Positions 1 through 12,072 are shown, counted from the stretch's first letter. The stretch: DNA of 64,000 bases from Vicugna pacos (GCF_048564905.1 NC_132991.1:49917501-49981500), one strand, 5' to 3'. Numbers and translations are program-made. The notes: generated by a model from the letters alone, not told the origin.

Positions 1-241
1 CAAGACTGAGAAGAACACTCAAATTAGGTCCAAGTGTGGCCACTTTCACAATTACCACGTTTTCAGCACCCCATTCACTCTCTTAAAATGATTCAGGATC
101 AACAGAGACACAAAAGACTCAGTCTTAGAGGCTACAATAGACAGATACTGATAAAGACAACTTCTAAATTAAACGGTGTGGGAAGAAGACGCAGAGGAAA
201 CACATGCAAACTCATTTCTCCCCTCACTTCCGGTCAGATAC

Positions 242-343
242 CTTCGTGCCGCATGACTTCCACTCTTTGAGGAACTGCAACAGATAGTTTTTCCTCAGCA
301 GCAAATCTTTTTTCTTCTATGACAGTTTTCTTAGAAACTTCAG
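242..343 (-). CDS. TTN: Titin exon ~127, PEVK
   Basis: 34 codons, AEVSKKTVIEEKRFAAEEKL then SVAVPQRVEVMRHE. Acceptor ttcttaaag, donor GTATCT. It is the last exon in the window; the 241 bases to the left edge are the start of the next intron. Human continues with the poly-E exon VSAEEEWSYSEEEEG, which is not in the window. Confidence 0.92.
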
Positions 344-593
344 CTTTAAGAAAGCATTAAAGTGGAAGTTTAAACATCAAGAATCTTAACAGTTCTCTCT
401 CCCTAAAGTTGGGGGAAGATTTGCACAGTACACCACTTTCACTAGCAAAATGGGAAACAAGTACACATCACGAGTACATACACACAAAAATTCTATCTGA
501 AGAGAGACAAAGGGTGGGTACAAGAAGACACCAGATAGGAAAAAGAATCCACTGGCTAAAAGACTTTTGTCAGAGGCTTGAGACAAATCCTAC

Positions 594-677
594 CTCGGGG
601 AGGAGGGGCTTTCTTAACGACAGGAACTGGCACAGGAACTTTCTCCTCTGGGACAGGTTTCTTGGGCAGAGCTGGCA
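594..677 (-). CDS. TTN: Titin exon ~126, PEVK (PPAK type)
   Basis: 28 codons, VPALPKKPVPEEKVPVPVPV then VKKAPPPR. Acceptor ctttaaag, donor GTAGGA. Confidence 0.93.
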
Positions 678-845
678 CTTTAAAGACATTGTGCACTTTT
701 AGAACCTCACTGTTATCTCACTGAAGCCCAACACGAAACACAGATACACACTCACAGTGCACATGTCACAAAACTAACAAAATCATCATTTGCCTTGGAA
801 CATAGTATTATAAAGGTGATTCTTGGGAAGATGGAGAGACAATAC

Positions 846-926
846 CTTTTGGTGGTGGAACTTCTTCCTCTTTCCGAGGAACAGGTCTTTTTTCTTCGGG
901 AACTTTCTTCTTTGGTATTTCTGGCA
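846..926 (-). CDS. TTN: Titin exon ~125, PEVK
   Basis: 27 codons, VPEIPKKKVPEEKRPVPRKE then EEVPPPK. Human has one more Pro at the end. Acceptor cctttaag, donor GTATTG. Confidence 0.93.
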
Positions 927-1071
927 CTTAAAGGATAGTATTTGATTTAAAAATTCTCAGAAGGGCAAAGTAAATGAGTAACACAGAAATGGCAGGCCCA
1001 TGAAAGAACACATGCAATTAAAGAAGCTTGAAGGGAAGACAAGGTTATTTCATGGAGATAGGACTGGGTAC

Positions 1072-1152
1072 CTGCTGGTGGGGGAGATTCCTCTCTTTCA
1101 GTGATGATGGTTACTTTTTCTTCTGTGACAACCCTCTTCTGTACTTCAGGAA
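1072..1152 (-). CDS. TTN: Titin exon ~124, PEVK
   Basis: 27 codons, VPEVQKRVVTEEKVTIITER then EESPPPA. Acceptor cttttcaag, donor GTACCC. More hydrophobic in the middle than the PPAK units, like exon 120. Confidence 0.93.
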
Positions 1153-1375
1153 CTTGAAAAGACATTAATTTTTACAGTTGACTTCGTATTTTCCAAAGTA
1201 GCTAATGGCCATTTATTTTGTAAGAAAGTAGGCAGGTGGACAGGCACTTTTGTTGAATTCTTACACCATAAAACATTCATTTGGAATTACACAAACTAAA
1301 TCAACAGATAATTAAACACAAAAATGTTTTGGACTCAAGATGTAAAAATAGAGCTTCTTTACTAAGTCACTATAC

Positions 1376-1459
1376 CTTTAGCTGGTGGAGCTTCCTTTTT
1401 CTTTGGAACAGGAACAGGAACCTTTTCTTCAGGGACAGGTTTCTTGGTCACCTCTGGGA
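1376..1459 (-). CDS. TTN: Titin exon ~123, PEVK (PPAK type)
   Basis: 28 codons, VPEVTKKPVPEEKVPVPVPK then KKEAPPAK. Acceptor ctttaag, donor GTATAG. Confidence 0.93.
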
Positions 1460-3461
1460 CTTAAAGTTTTGAAAATAAAATGTTAGTTCAGATATAGATC
1501 ACTTTTATGAATGGACAGAGGCACATACACAAATCTTTATGTAGTTGTTATAGATTTTCTATGCATTGGCAAAATAATGCAGAAAATTAAACTATTGTGT
1601 TCTAAAGGTCACAACATGGTTAATGTCCCAAGTAATGTTACAGAGGCCTTCAGACGATTAAAAATGAGTTATATACAAGAAGGATGTGTACAGAATTCAT
1701 TCTTTCTCTATGTATTAGTACACTTTTGATAAAAACAAATTAGTCAGTAATTACACGAACAATACAGCATGTGGGTATGGTATATAGAAAAATCTCCTAA
1801 TGTTTTGAATTGAGAAATGGAGTCTATAATGACAATGGGTGGAATTTACCTAAGACTACCTTTGACTAAGATGTCGTTAGAACTGTTGTATATCTTTATC
1901 GTTACTATTTTTTCCCATTTATCTTCTGGGTTTTTTTTTTTTTTGGTGTAGTGTGTACAAAACTCAAGAAACACTTATGCTAGGGTAGCTCTCGCAATCT
2001 GACATCCGTGTGTCAGTGGCTTTGGGGAGTTCTGTATGCAAAATTTTGTGGATATGTATATATGTGTTTTTCTCTAAGATAATCTCCCTAGTTTTCTACA
2101 GGGTCTATGACCCAAAAAGGGTTTACAAATGGGTTTAATTTACATCTTCTAAGTGTTGATGATGGTGAGGTTTTAATTGGCAGATGTAGCTTATCAGCAG
2201 GCATTATCGGTAAAAACCGCTTCCATTTTAAATAAGATATTGACAGTTTTCATGAACCCCTGCACCTCTACACTTGTATTTGTAGTATCTTGATGTAATT
2301 ATACAGATACACATTTATGCGTGTACATCATATGTTGTGCATACATGAGAGGTTTATACATACATGTTACTAAATGTATTTATTTTTATGAATAAATAAG
2401 ACATGTTTCTGTGTCTCCTTAGGCGTGACCAAAAGGCTTTGGTATTAGTACTGGTTTTCATAATACAACCTTCTCATTATAATCATTATATTTTATTTTC
2501 ACATTATCATTATTATTTTAATGATTAGGTAATTAGAGATTATTCTTTAAAAATCATTTGATTAAAAAAAAGACCCAGAACTCTGAAATAGCCAGGAGCC
2601 TGAGAAAGACAGAAGTCGATCTGATTCAGGAAGAAAATGAAAATATTGAGAAATCAGGCAAAGGGGAGAACAACTTAAAATGCATGATTTCAGTAAGTCT
2701 GCTTTCTCCCAAGCTGGATTATGCTGAATTTCTCTGTAACTGACCAGATATGTGTGGTTTGTAGCTGCATAACCTCCATGAAGTAGTGTCTTTTATCACA
2801 AAACCCCCAAAACCAACCAAATCCAAAAAACCATAGCAAGGATTAGCACATCTGAATCCAAATATACCTATCTAAAAGGTCCCCTGACTCACATTAGATA
2901 ATTATAACATTTACGGCAAATATTGATGTTCAATTAATGTCTCAAGAAACATGGTGAAAAGTGTCAAAAACTGAGGTTTCCAACTACTCAAGAGCAGGTA
3001 TTACTGACTTTTCAGAGGAGAGGCAGTTACCGGCAGCACTGTGCACGTCTTTATCTAGTTAACATTCAGTTCTGCCAAACTCTCTCTGGTATCTCATTGT
3101 AACTCAGGAAATGTTTTTTATTAAGAACAAGTCACATAGTTCAGGGGTGAAAGGGTTTTTCTTAGAAGCATCCCTGTAGAATATGAGTTTCACAAATAGT
3201 TCTTCTTTCTCGAAGAGAAGGAAGATATTAAAAATTTAAGATAGCAGTTTGATATAGTTACTTTTAAAAATAGCTTCTTTTAATGTTTGGTATCATAAAT
3301 AATGTAGGCCAAGAGTACAGTTCCTGAAGCTGACAAACAAATGAAAACACCAGGGGCATGTAAAAGACACGAAATAAAAAGACAGCATAGTACAAAGACT
3401 GTATAAAACAAAGGACTGGCATGTGGGGCAAAGGGCTGCCCAGTGATCAGTTCTGGTGTAC
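1460..3461 (-). other. TTN: Intron 122, long PEVK intron
   Basis: A 2.0 kb AT-rich intron, the longest of the PEVK part seen here. It has a T tract at about 1930-1943. The order of neighbouring exons matches human with no gap, so no exon seems to be missing. Confidence 0.5.
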
Positions 3462-3545
3462 CTTTCGGGGGAACGGGAGGTTCCTTCTTGGGCACAGGAA
3501 CTGGCTTTTTCTCCTCTGGCACAGGTTTCTTTGGAACTTCAGGAA
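3462..3545 (-). CDS. TTN: Titin exon ~122, PEVK (PPAK type)
   Basis: 28 codons, VPEVPKKPVPEEKKPVPVPK then KEPPVPPK. Acceptor ctttaaag, donor GTACAC. Highly similar to exons 121, 123 and 126, as expected from exon duplication. Confidence 0.93.
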
Positions 3546-3941
3546 CTTTAAAGACACCATTGTTGAAACAATGTTGAGAACTCTAGTCTCCTTCTGAGAT
3601 ACTTAAGATTACATTAAAGCTTAACTCCTCAATAAGAGTGTAAGAATTTAGGAAGTAATTTAATATGCTCTACCCGTAATGAAAATCCATGCTAAGTACA
3701 TCAATACCATAGAGACTACATATATTACATGAAGCCAACAAAGACCCAATCAACATGATCTGGAATCTTAAAGTGTTATTGCACTTACATAACATATTGC
3801 CACAAATTAATGAAATCAACATACACAGAATTAAATATATTACAAATGGTTTACAGGTGCTATTCCATTAACACAGATCCCATAGAAAAAGGTACAAGAA
3901 GACAGACATTGTGACTTTTTTTTTCAAAACTATGATTCTAC

Positions 3942-4025
3942 CTTTGGCTGGTGGGGGTGCCACCTTTTTAGGAACGGGAACAGGGACCACTTCTTCTGGG
4001 ACTGGTTTCTTGGGTGGCTCAGGGA
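3942..4025 (-). CDS. TTN: Titin exon ~121, PEVK (PPAK type)
   Basis: 28 codons, VPEPPKKPVPEEVVPVPVPK then KVAPPPAK. The classical 28-residue PPAK module. Acceptor ttttttaaag, donor GTAGAA. Confidence 0.93.
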
Positions 4026-5044
4026 CTTTAAAAAAAAAAATGGGCAGTTGTTGAGAAATTGTGCATTTTGATAAGGCATATGCTGTTACGAGACTCAAAG
4101 AGTAGACATTCTGGTTTTATACCAACTGAATGCAAGAAAGTTATGTGTTACAAACAAGGATAAAAGGCAAGGGACCAGTGGCTAATTAGAAACTGCTGTG
4201 GCTGTTATTCACTTTTAACTGCAGGAACCTCCACTTTCCTCAGAACAAGTAGGAGGAGCACCCCTTCCTCAGAGGTGCCAGTGCCTGCTCCTCAGACACC
4301 AGTTTTAGAAACTTTTATAAAGCAGCTATGTTATAACAATTGCATTAGACTATCTTAAATAATTTTTGTATTCTAATCGTTTAACAATTTGACTGGGGGT
4401 GGGAGAGGTTGGTGGTGGGAGGAGAGCCCTAATTTGTTTTTGCTGCCGATTTCCAAGTTCCGACTACCCTGGTGGTGCAAATACACACATCCTGGCTACC
4501 AACCCTGACACTGCTGTTGTAGAGTTGGGAGGGGATACGCAGCAGTGCACAACTACCCAGTATTTCCACCACACAGATGCAACTGACAAACAACTTCAGA
4601 AACATAGACAGCAGTAAAATAGGAAGTAGTGAGTTTTGAGCATTTATTAACGTAGTTTTAAATATAATTTATTTAATTGTAAGTTTATATAATGTAACTT
4701 TTAATCATGGAGGTGTTAAACGCTGGTTAGCAAAATTCCTGAAAATCTAACCATCAACTCTGGTGAGCGGTACCCGCTCAGCTGGCTCCAGGACATTGCA
4801 TTTCCATTTCCTAATAGCTGGTCACTAGATTGTAAGCTTTCTGAAGCGGGGTGGGGGGGCAGAGCCTCCAAGAATTCTCATTCCTCTCTCTGGGGACCCT
4901 CTTCATGGTCTCCTCATCCCCCTGTGAGGTTCTTTATATACAGTGGCTCTAGGTCTGCAGACTATGTGACTAAATCTATTAAATATTCAGATATTTACTA
5001 TGGAACTTTCAAAAGATTTTAAACTTAGAATGAATCACTAATAC
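4026..5044 (-). other. TTN: Intron 120 with a possible PEVK relic
   Basis: A 1.0 kb intron. At about 4205-4290 the minus strand can be read as EEGVLLLVLRKVEVPAVK, which has a faint PEVK flavour, but no acceptor of the local type precedes it and the human gene has no exon there in my memory. The rest shows nothing. Confidence 0.35.
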
Positions 5045-5125
5045 CTTTAGGTGGAGGCTCAGTCTTTTTGGAAACAGCGACGTGAACTTTCTCTTCGGTA
5101 ATGGTTTTCTTTTGTACCTCGGGGA
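5045..5125 (-). CDS. TTN: Titin exon ~120, PEVK
   Basis: 27 codons, VPEVQKKTITEEKVHVAVSK then KTEPPPK. Acceptor tttttaaag, donor GTATTA. Confidence 0.93.
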
Positions 5126-5358
5126 CTTTAAAAAATGTACATTTTAGTTACTGGTGTGTCGTACTGTGGGTGGTAATTATAATTTACAAAGAGTATGTAA
5201 ATGCAAATTTAAACAGACAAATGTGAAATGAAAAGATGACAGAGCTTCACAAGGAGACAGGGATGGCCACACAATCACAGCTTAGGTAAGAAGAAGAGGG
5301 ATACATATCCATCAGAAGCCCTTCCATTTGAGTCCCCAAATTCAAATGTGCCTGATAC

Positions 5359-5445
5359 CTGTGACTGACACCTCCTCCTCTGTGTGAGAAGCAAAGAACA
5401 TCTTTTCTTCTGAAATAACCATCTTCTTTGTATGTACAGCCGGTA
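5359..5445 (-). CDS. TTN: Titin exon ~119, PEVK
   Basis: 29 codons, VPAVHTKKMVISEEKMFFAS then HTEEEVSVT. Few prolines for a PEVK exon, with a hydrophobic MFFAS patch. Acceptor tctttaaag, donor GTATCA. The 611-base intron upstream (5446-6056) is AT-rich only. Confidence 0.93.
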
Positions 5446-6056
5446 CTTTAAAGAGAGTATTTCACATTAGTATGTCTTTTTCCAGGACGAGACATCAGAT
5501 CAAATACACAGGTTGTACACTATATTTAAGTCTTTAGACACAGAATGAGTGGGTTAATAAGACAGCTTGAGAACAAGTTCAGCATTGACAAGAAAACAAA
5601 GCGTGTTTTGATCTACAGGGACAAACAACCCATGCAGCCTTTATCAAACAGTATTAAATGGGAATCAAATAGACACAACTTCTTCACACGGGATGTGGTG
5701 CTTTCCCAAATCCATTAGGGTTTATTCATACAAGTGAGAGGATGGGGACCATTATATGGAATGGAATGCATTGCATAGTAAAGTTAGAAGACTACTGATC
5801 AAACACAAAACCTTCCTTAAATTAAAAAAAAAAATTATGTACTTTTAAAGCCAAACTAAAAACATAGATAATGTTATTATTAACTTAAATTATATAAATG
5901 TGCAATGTCAAATGTATATTATATAATATAATGTACATAATATGTATTTATTTTGGTGATTTCAGATTCGTGAATTGTTCAGGACTATATGTATACATAA
6001 CCATATACATCAATAAAAATGTTTAAAACTTGTAGCTAAAAGACAAAAATGTATAC

Positions 6057-6134
6057 CTTTCACTTCAATAACTTCTTCCTGCACTGGAGTCCGAGAAGGT
6101 TTTTGTGGAACAATCTTCTTTGAAACTTCAGGTA
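6057..6134 (-). CDS. TTN: Titin exon ~118, PEVK
   Basis: 26 codons, VPEVSKKIVPQKPSRTPVQE then EVIEVK. It matches the human exon residue for residue in my memory. Acceptor tttttaag, donor GTATAC, both weak. Confidence 0.93.
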
Positions 6135-6299
6135 CTTAAAAAATATGTACAAATATATTTGTATTGTGAAGAATATTGTTTTGCACAAAAGTTTAAAATA
6201 TATTAGTTTAGAGGACTATATAAATAACTAACATGTGACTATATATCAGTAAACAGATTACTTGTGTACATGGTACTAGGATGTTTTAAATGATAATAC

Positions 6300-6377
6300 C
6301 TTTGGTGACTTGAACTTTTTCTTCTTCCATTCTTCGAGAAGTCTTTTCAATTTTTTCAACTACGGGCTTCTTTACAA
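6300..6377 (-). CDS. TTN: Titin exon ~117, PEVK
   Basis: 26 codons, VVKKPVVEKIEKTSRRMEEE then KVQVTK. Basic then mixed charge. The acceptor is gcttgcag, one of the few standard ones in this stretch; the donor is GTATTA. Confidence 0.93.
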
Positions 6378-6744
6378 CTGCAAGCATTTTAAAGAAATTG
6401 CAGTACTTTTAGAATTTCTATTAAAATAGTCTCTTTTTCTCTCATTTTTTTTTAAAAAAGAGAGAGACACGTTTGTTGCACTGAAGTTTAAGTACAAGCT
6501 TCTGTACCTCAAGTATTTTGGTTATATTTTATTGTATATTTACCATAACAATCTTTTTATCATCTTTTTATGTTTGCATTAAATTAATCAGGTAGATAGT
6601 CTAAGGGAAAAAATCATTGCTACAATGAAGCTTCGAGAAGAAGTTGTGCCTATTGGATTGAACTGGTGATTCATACATCTTTGCCCACAAGCTGTGATAA
6701 CGATGTTGATGCTCTGACCTATTGACATCATTCTGACGACATAC

Positions 6745-6807
6745 CTTTAGGAGGTGGTGCTGCTTTCTTTTCGGGCACTTTTGCTGGAATTTTCCTCTCT
6801 TGTGATT
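6745..6807 (-). CDS. TTN: Titin exon ~116, PEVK
   Basis: 21 codons, ESQERKIPAKVPEKKAAPPP then K. PPAK-type. Human reads ESHERKVPAKVPEKKAPPPPK. Acceptor gttaaag, with A at -3. The upstream intron (6808-7262) shows nothing. Confidence 0.93.
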
Positions 6808-7262
6808 CTTTAACAAAAACACAGGAATAAGAAGGGGTGCTTGAGTAGGTAGGTTCTAATAGAGTGTATCAATTGGCAAATGATGTAAGTTAAGAGTAAC
6901 ACTGAACTGTGTAAATTATTGTATATTTGGGAACTTTACTGCTAACGGGATTTCTCCTGCTGGATTTAGAAGCAGGATCAAACAGAGATGCAGCAAGGCA
7001 GTGAAAGTAAAACTTGAACTTCCGCATTAGAAAAGGGCACTTGGAATTTAGTCTCCGTAATAGGATGAAATGATACAACTTACAATGTCACGAGAGTAAC
7101 TGAAGAAAACAACTGTTAAAGCTTCTAAAGATTCCTAACTTTAAAAAATGCAAATGGTCATCTATTTCATATCCATTGTAAATCAGGTTAATAACACTGA
7201 AAATATAAAGAACTGAGCAAAAATGAGGAAGAAAGAAAAAAAATTACCCAATGAATACACAC

Positions 7263-7667
7263 CTTCATAAACCTCCTTTTGAACTTGGATGACCTCTCCT
7301 TCTTGATAAGTCTCTTCCCATTCTTCCTCCCCTTCGTCATAACCTTCTGCCCTTTCATAGTATTCTTGCCCTTCTTCAAGATCTTCTTCCCATTCCTCGT
7401 GAACTTCCCTTTCAGCTTCGACCTTGGTCTCTTCATAGTCTTCATCTGGTTCCTCATAATAAGGTTCCTCAAATGGCTCTGTGTATGGTTCCATCTCTAG
7501 TTCGTCATAAGGTTCTTCCACAGATTCTATGAAAAGTCTCTTCTCCTCATAGACTGCTTGCTTTTTCTCATACACAGCTTCTTTTTCTTTCTGAACCTCC
7601 TTCTTTCTGGTTATGGTTGTGATTTTCACTTGTTCCGCCTTGGAGGATACATCGATAATTTCAGCAG
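7263..7667 (-). CDS. TTN: Titin exon ~115, acidic PEVK exon
   Basis: 135 codons, by far the longest PEVK exon here. It opens AAEIIDVSSKAEQVK, has a basic EKEAVYEKKQAVYEEKRLF stretch, then a long Glu/Tyr-rich part (EEPYDELEMEPYTEPFEEP, EEWEEDLEEGQEYYE). This is the poly-E type of PEVK exon, as opposed to the PPAK type. The acidic stretches are thought to set stiffness and calcium response. Frame intact; strand clear from the human match. Confidence 0.95.
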
Positions 7668-8509
7668 CTAAAATAAGTAAATAAATTTTAAAAGATAATA
7701 TTAGCATATTAATTATATCCATATAGTTATTTCACTAAATGAAAGTCGATGTGGTAAAGCAGTATCAGTATTTCAGATCTCAGCATTATATTGATCATTT
7801 ACGTTTTCTTTGTGTTGGTTCTGTTTGCATTTTTGTCTATTATGGAACACAGTCAGGAGTGTCAAGATATACTCTCCTCTTAACTTGAGGGTTTTTCCGG
7901 TGTGAACAAAAGGGCATTTGGCAAATATTATCAAATAGAACACATCTTCCATTGTTTTAGGAGAGCTCCTAAAACAAACAAAATCCTTAGTTCTTTGATC
8001 ATTTTATGGAATTTATATTTAATATTTCTAGTTATTTAAATGTCCAATTATTCTTTTAAAAACAATATTTTAAAGCTACATTTTAGACTATCGACTATAA
8101 CTCTTCAGTTTAATAAAGACAATATTTAGAATTATGTAACCAAATCAATCCATTGCTTTTATAGAACAACTTAAAGAAAATGAAGGCTAACATTACTTAT
8201 ATGATTCTTAACATTTGCCTTAGCTACAGCTGAAACAATCAGGGGTGACCCCTCCCTCTCTAGCCCTCAGCACTTCTTTCCCCGTGCCCCTTGCCCTGAG
8301 GCTGCACAAACGTCTGCGGGGGTTTCCTTTCCTGGGATCAGAGCAACAGGTAGTAGCCATCCCTGCTAATGCTAATTTTACTAGAGCAGAGGAGATGCTA
8401 CAACTTTGCAGGAAGTGAGAAGCCTGATACACAGAAATAAGAATACAATGCAGAGATGCAGCTCTCAGAAATAGAGTCAAATATTTAATAATTTAGTAAT
8501 TTCATTTAC
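7668..8509 (-). other. TTN: Intron 114
   Basis: An 842-base intron. A GC-richer stretch lies at about 8220-8350, with no recognised identity. Otherwise AT-rich. Confidence 0.45.
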
Positions 8510-8563
8510 CTTTTGCTGGAATTAAAGCAGTAGGAGGTGGGGGCTTCTTGGCAACCTCTGGGA
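8510..8563 (-). CDS. TTN: Titin exon ~114, PEVK
   Basis: 18 codons: VPEVAKKPPPPTALIPAK. It starts with the VPEV motif that most later PEVK exons share. Human has IVKKPPPPTTLIPAK at this place. Acceptor tttttacag, donor GTAAAT. Confidence 0.92.
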
Positions 8564-9565
8564 CTGTAAAAACATAAAACAGACGTTTATTTTTAGATTA
8601 TGCATTTTTTAATGCTTACTAACCTTGCACACCCTTATTAGTCACGTGTATGACCTGACGCTACTACTCATATATCAAAGACTTTTATAACGTCCAAATT
8701 TAGCTCCCCAGAAACGCTATGCAATGCTGTATTAATAAGAATGCAGGGAGGCTGAAATATTTATTAGTTTAGGTTGATTTAAAACACTTTAAATTAACAT
8801 GAAACATGAGAATATTCAATATGCCTAATGCTAAAAAATAACGCGTGTTTAATTTTTTCAGTGAGTAACAGTAAAGTCCAGGCTTTTTGAGTTGTTTCTT
8901 ATTCTATAACGTTTCACAAATGACCAATCAGAAAGAAGTCTCAGTGAATGGTGCTCTGTGCTCCTGGATTCTCCTGTTAGGAGGTTCCTGTGCTCTAATC
9001 TTAGCCAAATAGCTTTCTTGGAGAAAAATATTTGTTTAAACCTAGTTATCCAATTTTCTTCCTAAAAACTTTCCAGGATAAAGAAAAAAATAGTCATTAA
9101 ATTGGTCCTCCTGCAAAAAAAGTTGTTTTTTTTTTTCTGTAAGTACTGGCATTTAGCTCAGGTGAACCAGGAAGGATGCTGACTTTGGCTGGAGCCGCCC
9201 CTTGAAACCAGCACCAGCCCTTGACCTTCTATTGGTGGGACTCGATCAAGACAAGCTGTTGGACTAGACCAGCTGTTGCCTTCTTTAAATCACCATCCAG
9301 AGATAAGAAGAACTCTCTAGTGTTGCCATTGGGTGCTATGGGCAGACACAGGTACAAGGGGACAGGGGAGGAAAAAAGGGGTGTGGCAGAAAAGTTGAGA
9401 AAGAAAAAGTAAAAACTGAGTCAAAGAAGAGGGTGAGAATGAGTGAAGGATACGGTACCATTCTGTGAATCCACACTCTTACCCTTCCTCTCTCTTCCAC
9501 TATTTGGGATTTAAATCTTAACCAAGAGAAAGGCAGTAAGACTGAATTTTGATTAACTGTAATAC
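8564..9565 (-). other. TTN: Intron 113
   Basis: A 1.0 kb intron. Nothing recognisable beyond a short T tract near 9124-9137. Confidence 0.45.
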
Positions 9566-9631
9566 CTTCAGGTGGTGCCTCTTTGGGCTTTGCGACTTTT
9601 TTAGCGTCTTTCTTCACAGCTTTTTTGGTCA
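9566..9631 (-). CDS. TTN: Titin exon ~113, PEVK
   Basis: 22 codons, VTKKAVKKDAKKVAKPKEAP then PE. Strongly basic (nine Lys). Human reads VTKKAVKKDAKKVVAKPKE. Acceptor tttttcag, donor GTATTA. Confidence 0.93.
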
Positions 9632-11210
9632 CTGAAAAATGAGATATCAGATGTAAATTACTAAAATGTTTTCAGGAAACTGGGAGGTTTATTGAAATGG
9701 TTTATTTTTTTCACATGTTTTGATGGTAACAAGAGACTCTGCACATTATTCCAAGACACCTGTTTCAGAAAGACCTCGGACTTGAAAGCAGAAAACTTTT
9801 TTGGAAGGAGAGAGAATATGTAGGGTGATTTTACATCTTCACTGATTTTATACTTGCTTAAAGTTTTTGAAACATCTAGAGTGAGCCTAAGTGATATCAT
9901 GAATAGAAAAGGTACATCTTTTCTTCTTTGTTTCACTTAGGTAAGAACACTTTAAATATGTCAGGAAAAAGACTAAGAAGTGAATTAGTAAAATTAAAGT
10001 CCTATGTATGCTATAAGGTGGAAACTTTCTTTTACTGTTGCTGACATTATACCCTGATCATGGTCCCTGACCATAACTTTATTATGGCTCCTAGTACTCA
10101 TGAATAAATAACACTGTTCTGCATTTTTAAAGCACAATTTAATTTCTCAAGTTTCCCACTGGGTATTTAAACTTAGTCATGTTGACACTAACACTCAAAG
10201 AATAAATCATTGAGATAAATTATTATTCCTGACAACAAATAGAAGTGGAAATCCATTTTACGAATTTTGATTCTTGTTCCTTTTTGCTATCAGAAGTAGA
10301 TGAAATATAGTTAAGTATATTCATGTAAATTTAAAAAAAGTTTTTCTTTGTTATTGAGTCATAAAACTGGAAGTGTCCTTTTTTTTTTTTTTAAACTGAA
10401 TTTCCCCCGAAGCTGACTGAAAATTAGCTCAAGCTTTTGACACCGATTGTCGTGGTTATTAGGGGACTAGCGAGTCAAACCCTGGGAAACCACTAGAGTA
10501 ATGGTGGCTTGGCTTTGGAAAAATGTGACTTTGACATGTAGAATTTTTTTCCTGATGATGCTGGGAGAATTCTAACAGCAAGTCTGAACTCCCCAGAACT
10601 CTGGAAAGGAAGTCTGATGACTAATCAGTTGAGCAGTTTGGTGACACAAATAGTATAATTTATCTATTAAAACATTTGAAAAAGACAATTCTCTGGCACA
10701 CTCAAGAGTTTACTGGAGAGCTCTTTCTTTAGCTTAAAGAAAAATGAAGTTTATCAAAAATATTTTAAATCATAATTTTTGTATAAAATAGTGAATTTTA
10801 AAAAGTAGCTAATAGTGTAACTGAGAAAAAACACAAGCTAATTTTCACCTTGACTATACCTAATATGTTTTATTTCTATAAGCTTCACTAGAATTTGATT
10901 CTATCATTTTATTGTTATATGTCGTAGTTAGGAAAATACGAAATGTGAAATCAGTTTGCCACTAATGCTTAAGTTATTTCTTTAAAAATATTTTAATATT
11001 AAACATCGTATTTGGTTTGTCTGATGATTTTCAGACTTTTAGGCGCATGTCTCACACGACTTAGTTAATACTTAGAGCAAATAATTCACATTTTGAAAGG
11101 CAGTTCAACCTGATGACCACTAGAGGGCCAACGTGTTTCATTAAACAATTTTCTAGGTCCGCAATAGTTACATTCTCTATTTTGACATCCAGGCAAATAA
11201 CATGTAATAC
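9632..11210 (-). other. TTN: Intron 112
   Basis: A 1.58 kb AT-rich intron with a T tract at about 10379-10392. No PEVK-like exon or repeat family was recognised. Confidence 0.5.
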
Positions 11211-11294
11211 CTTCAATACGTTTTGCTGGTGGTTTCTTTTCTTCAGGTAATGGTAGCAACAGAGGGATAGGAGGAACAGCCGTAGGAGGAATTT
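11211..11294 (-). CDS. TTN: Titin exon ~112, PEVK
   Basis: 28 codons, EIPPTAVPPIPLLLPLPEEK then KPPAKRIE. A hydrophobic PLLLPLP core is followed by a basic end. Human reads PLLLPTPEEKKPPPKRIE. Donor GTATTA. Confidence 0.93.
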
Positions 11295-11603
11295 CTGAAG
11301 AAAATAAATGCCATTATAAGTAACATTGTTTGGTTTCTTATTTTGTGTGAAATACAATGAAAAGTCTCGTGCATTTCTCGCAGTACTTCAAAAGTGTTAG
11401 AGTACCAATTCATCAATCAGAATAAAAATAGCACTTATTTATACTGCAACTACTCTTTTGCTTTGATTTGTAATCACACAGAGAAGATGACGTGGATGGG
11501 TTTATTCTTGCTTCATGCTGCGGTTTGGCCTAGGTAATGTCCTGGCGGGGTTGGGAGGGGAATACTGCCGCTTCAGGCTCAGGAGTCGCCCACTGGGACT
11601 TAC

Positions 11604-11663
11604 CTTCTGGTGGCACCGCTCTGATAGGCATGGTGGGGATTGGAACTCTGGAATCAGGAATGT
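11604..11663 (-). CDS. TTN: Titin exon ~111, PEVK
   Basis: 20 codons: DIPDSRVPIPTMPIRAVPPE. Proline-rich and weakly charged. The donor is GTAAGT, stronger than those of the later PEVK exons. The intron to exon 110 (11664-12072) holds a T tract and nothing else. Confidence 0.93.
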
Positions 11664-12072
11664 CTGAAAGGGACATTTAATAATGATAAGCACAGAGAGA
11701 CTGAAGACACAGATATTTATTAGACAACTAAGGTGTGTTTGACTGCCAGGCATTTCCAATAGCAGAATCTAATATGCAGACACAAAGATATTAAGATTCT
11801 TTTGTGTGTAACCACACAGGCAAACCTATTCCCTATGAAGATGTGTTTTGTTCTATGGCCACATCGTTTGGCTTGATACTAGATAGCAGCTGAATGTGAC
11901 CTCAGAACCTCTAATTTCCCAAACTCACAAAGCCTAACGTGTATTATTTTCCTGAAAAACATTCTGTTGAAAAAAAGAAATTGTATTTGTAGCTATGTTC
12001 GTTTGGCTTCTATTGTTTACAAAATTACACTGAATGTATTGTAAGCGAGGATTGATTTTTTTTTTAACTTAC

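Noticed and set aside
2558-2743. Plus-strand open frame rich in Lys and Glu.
   Set aside because: AT-rich intron sequence with no splice support, no family resemblance and the wrong strand for titin.
4205-4290. Possible extra PEVK exon reading EEGVLLLVLRKVEVPAVK on the minus strand.
   Set aside because: No good acceptor precedes it, the downstream sequence soon stops, and the neighbouring exons match human in order with no exon missing here.
7279-7500. A hydrophobic open frame on the plus strand that looks like a membrane protein.
   Set aside because: It is the complement of the Glu-rich PEVK exon 115; Glu codons read backwards give Phe and Leu.
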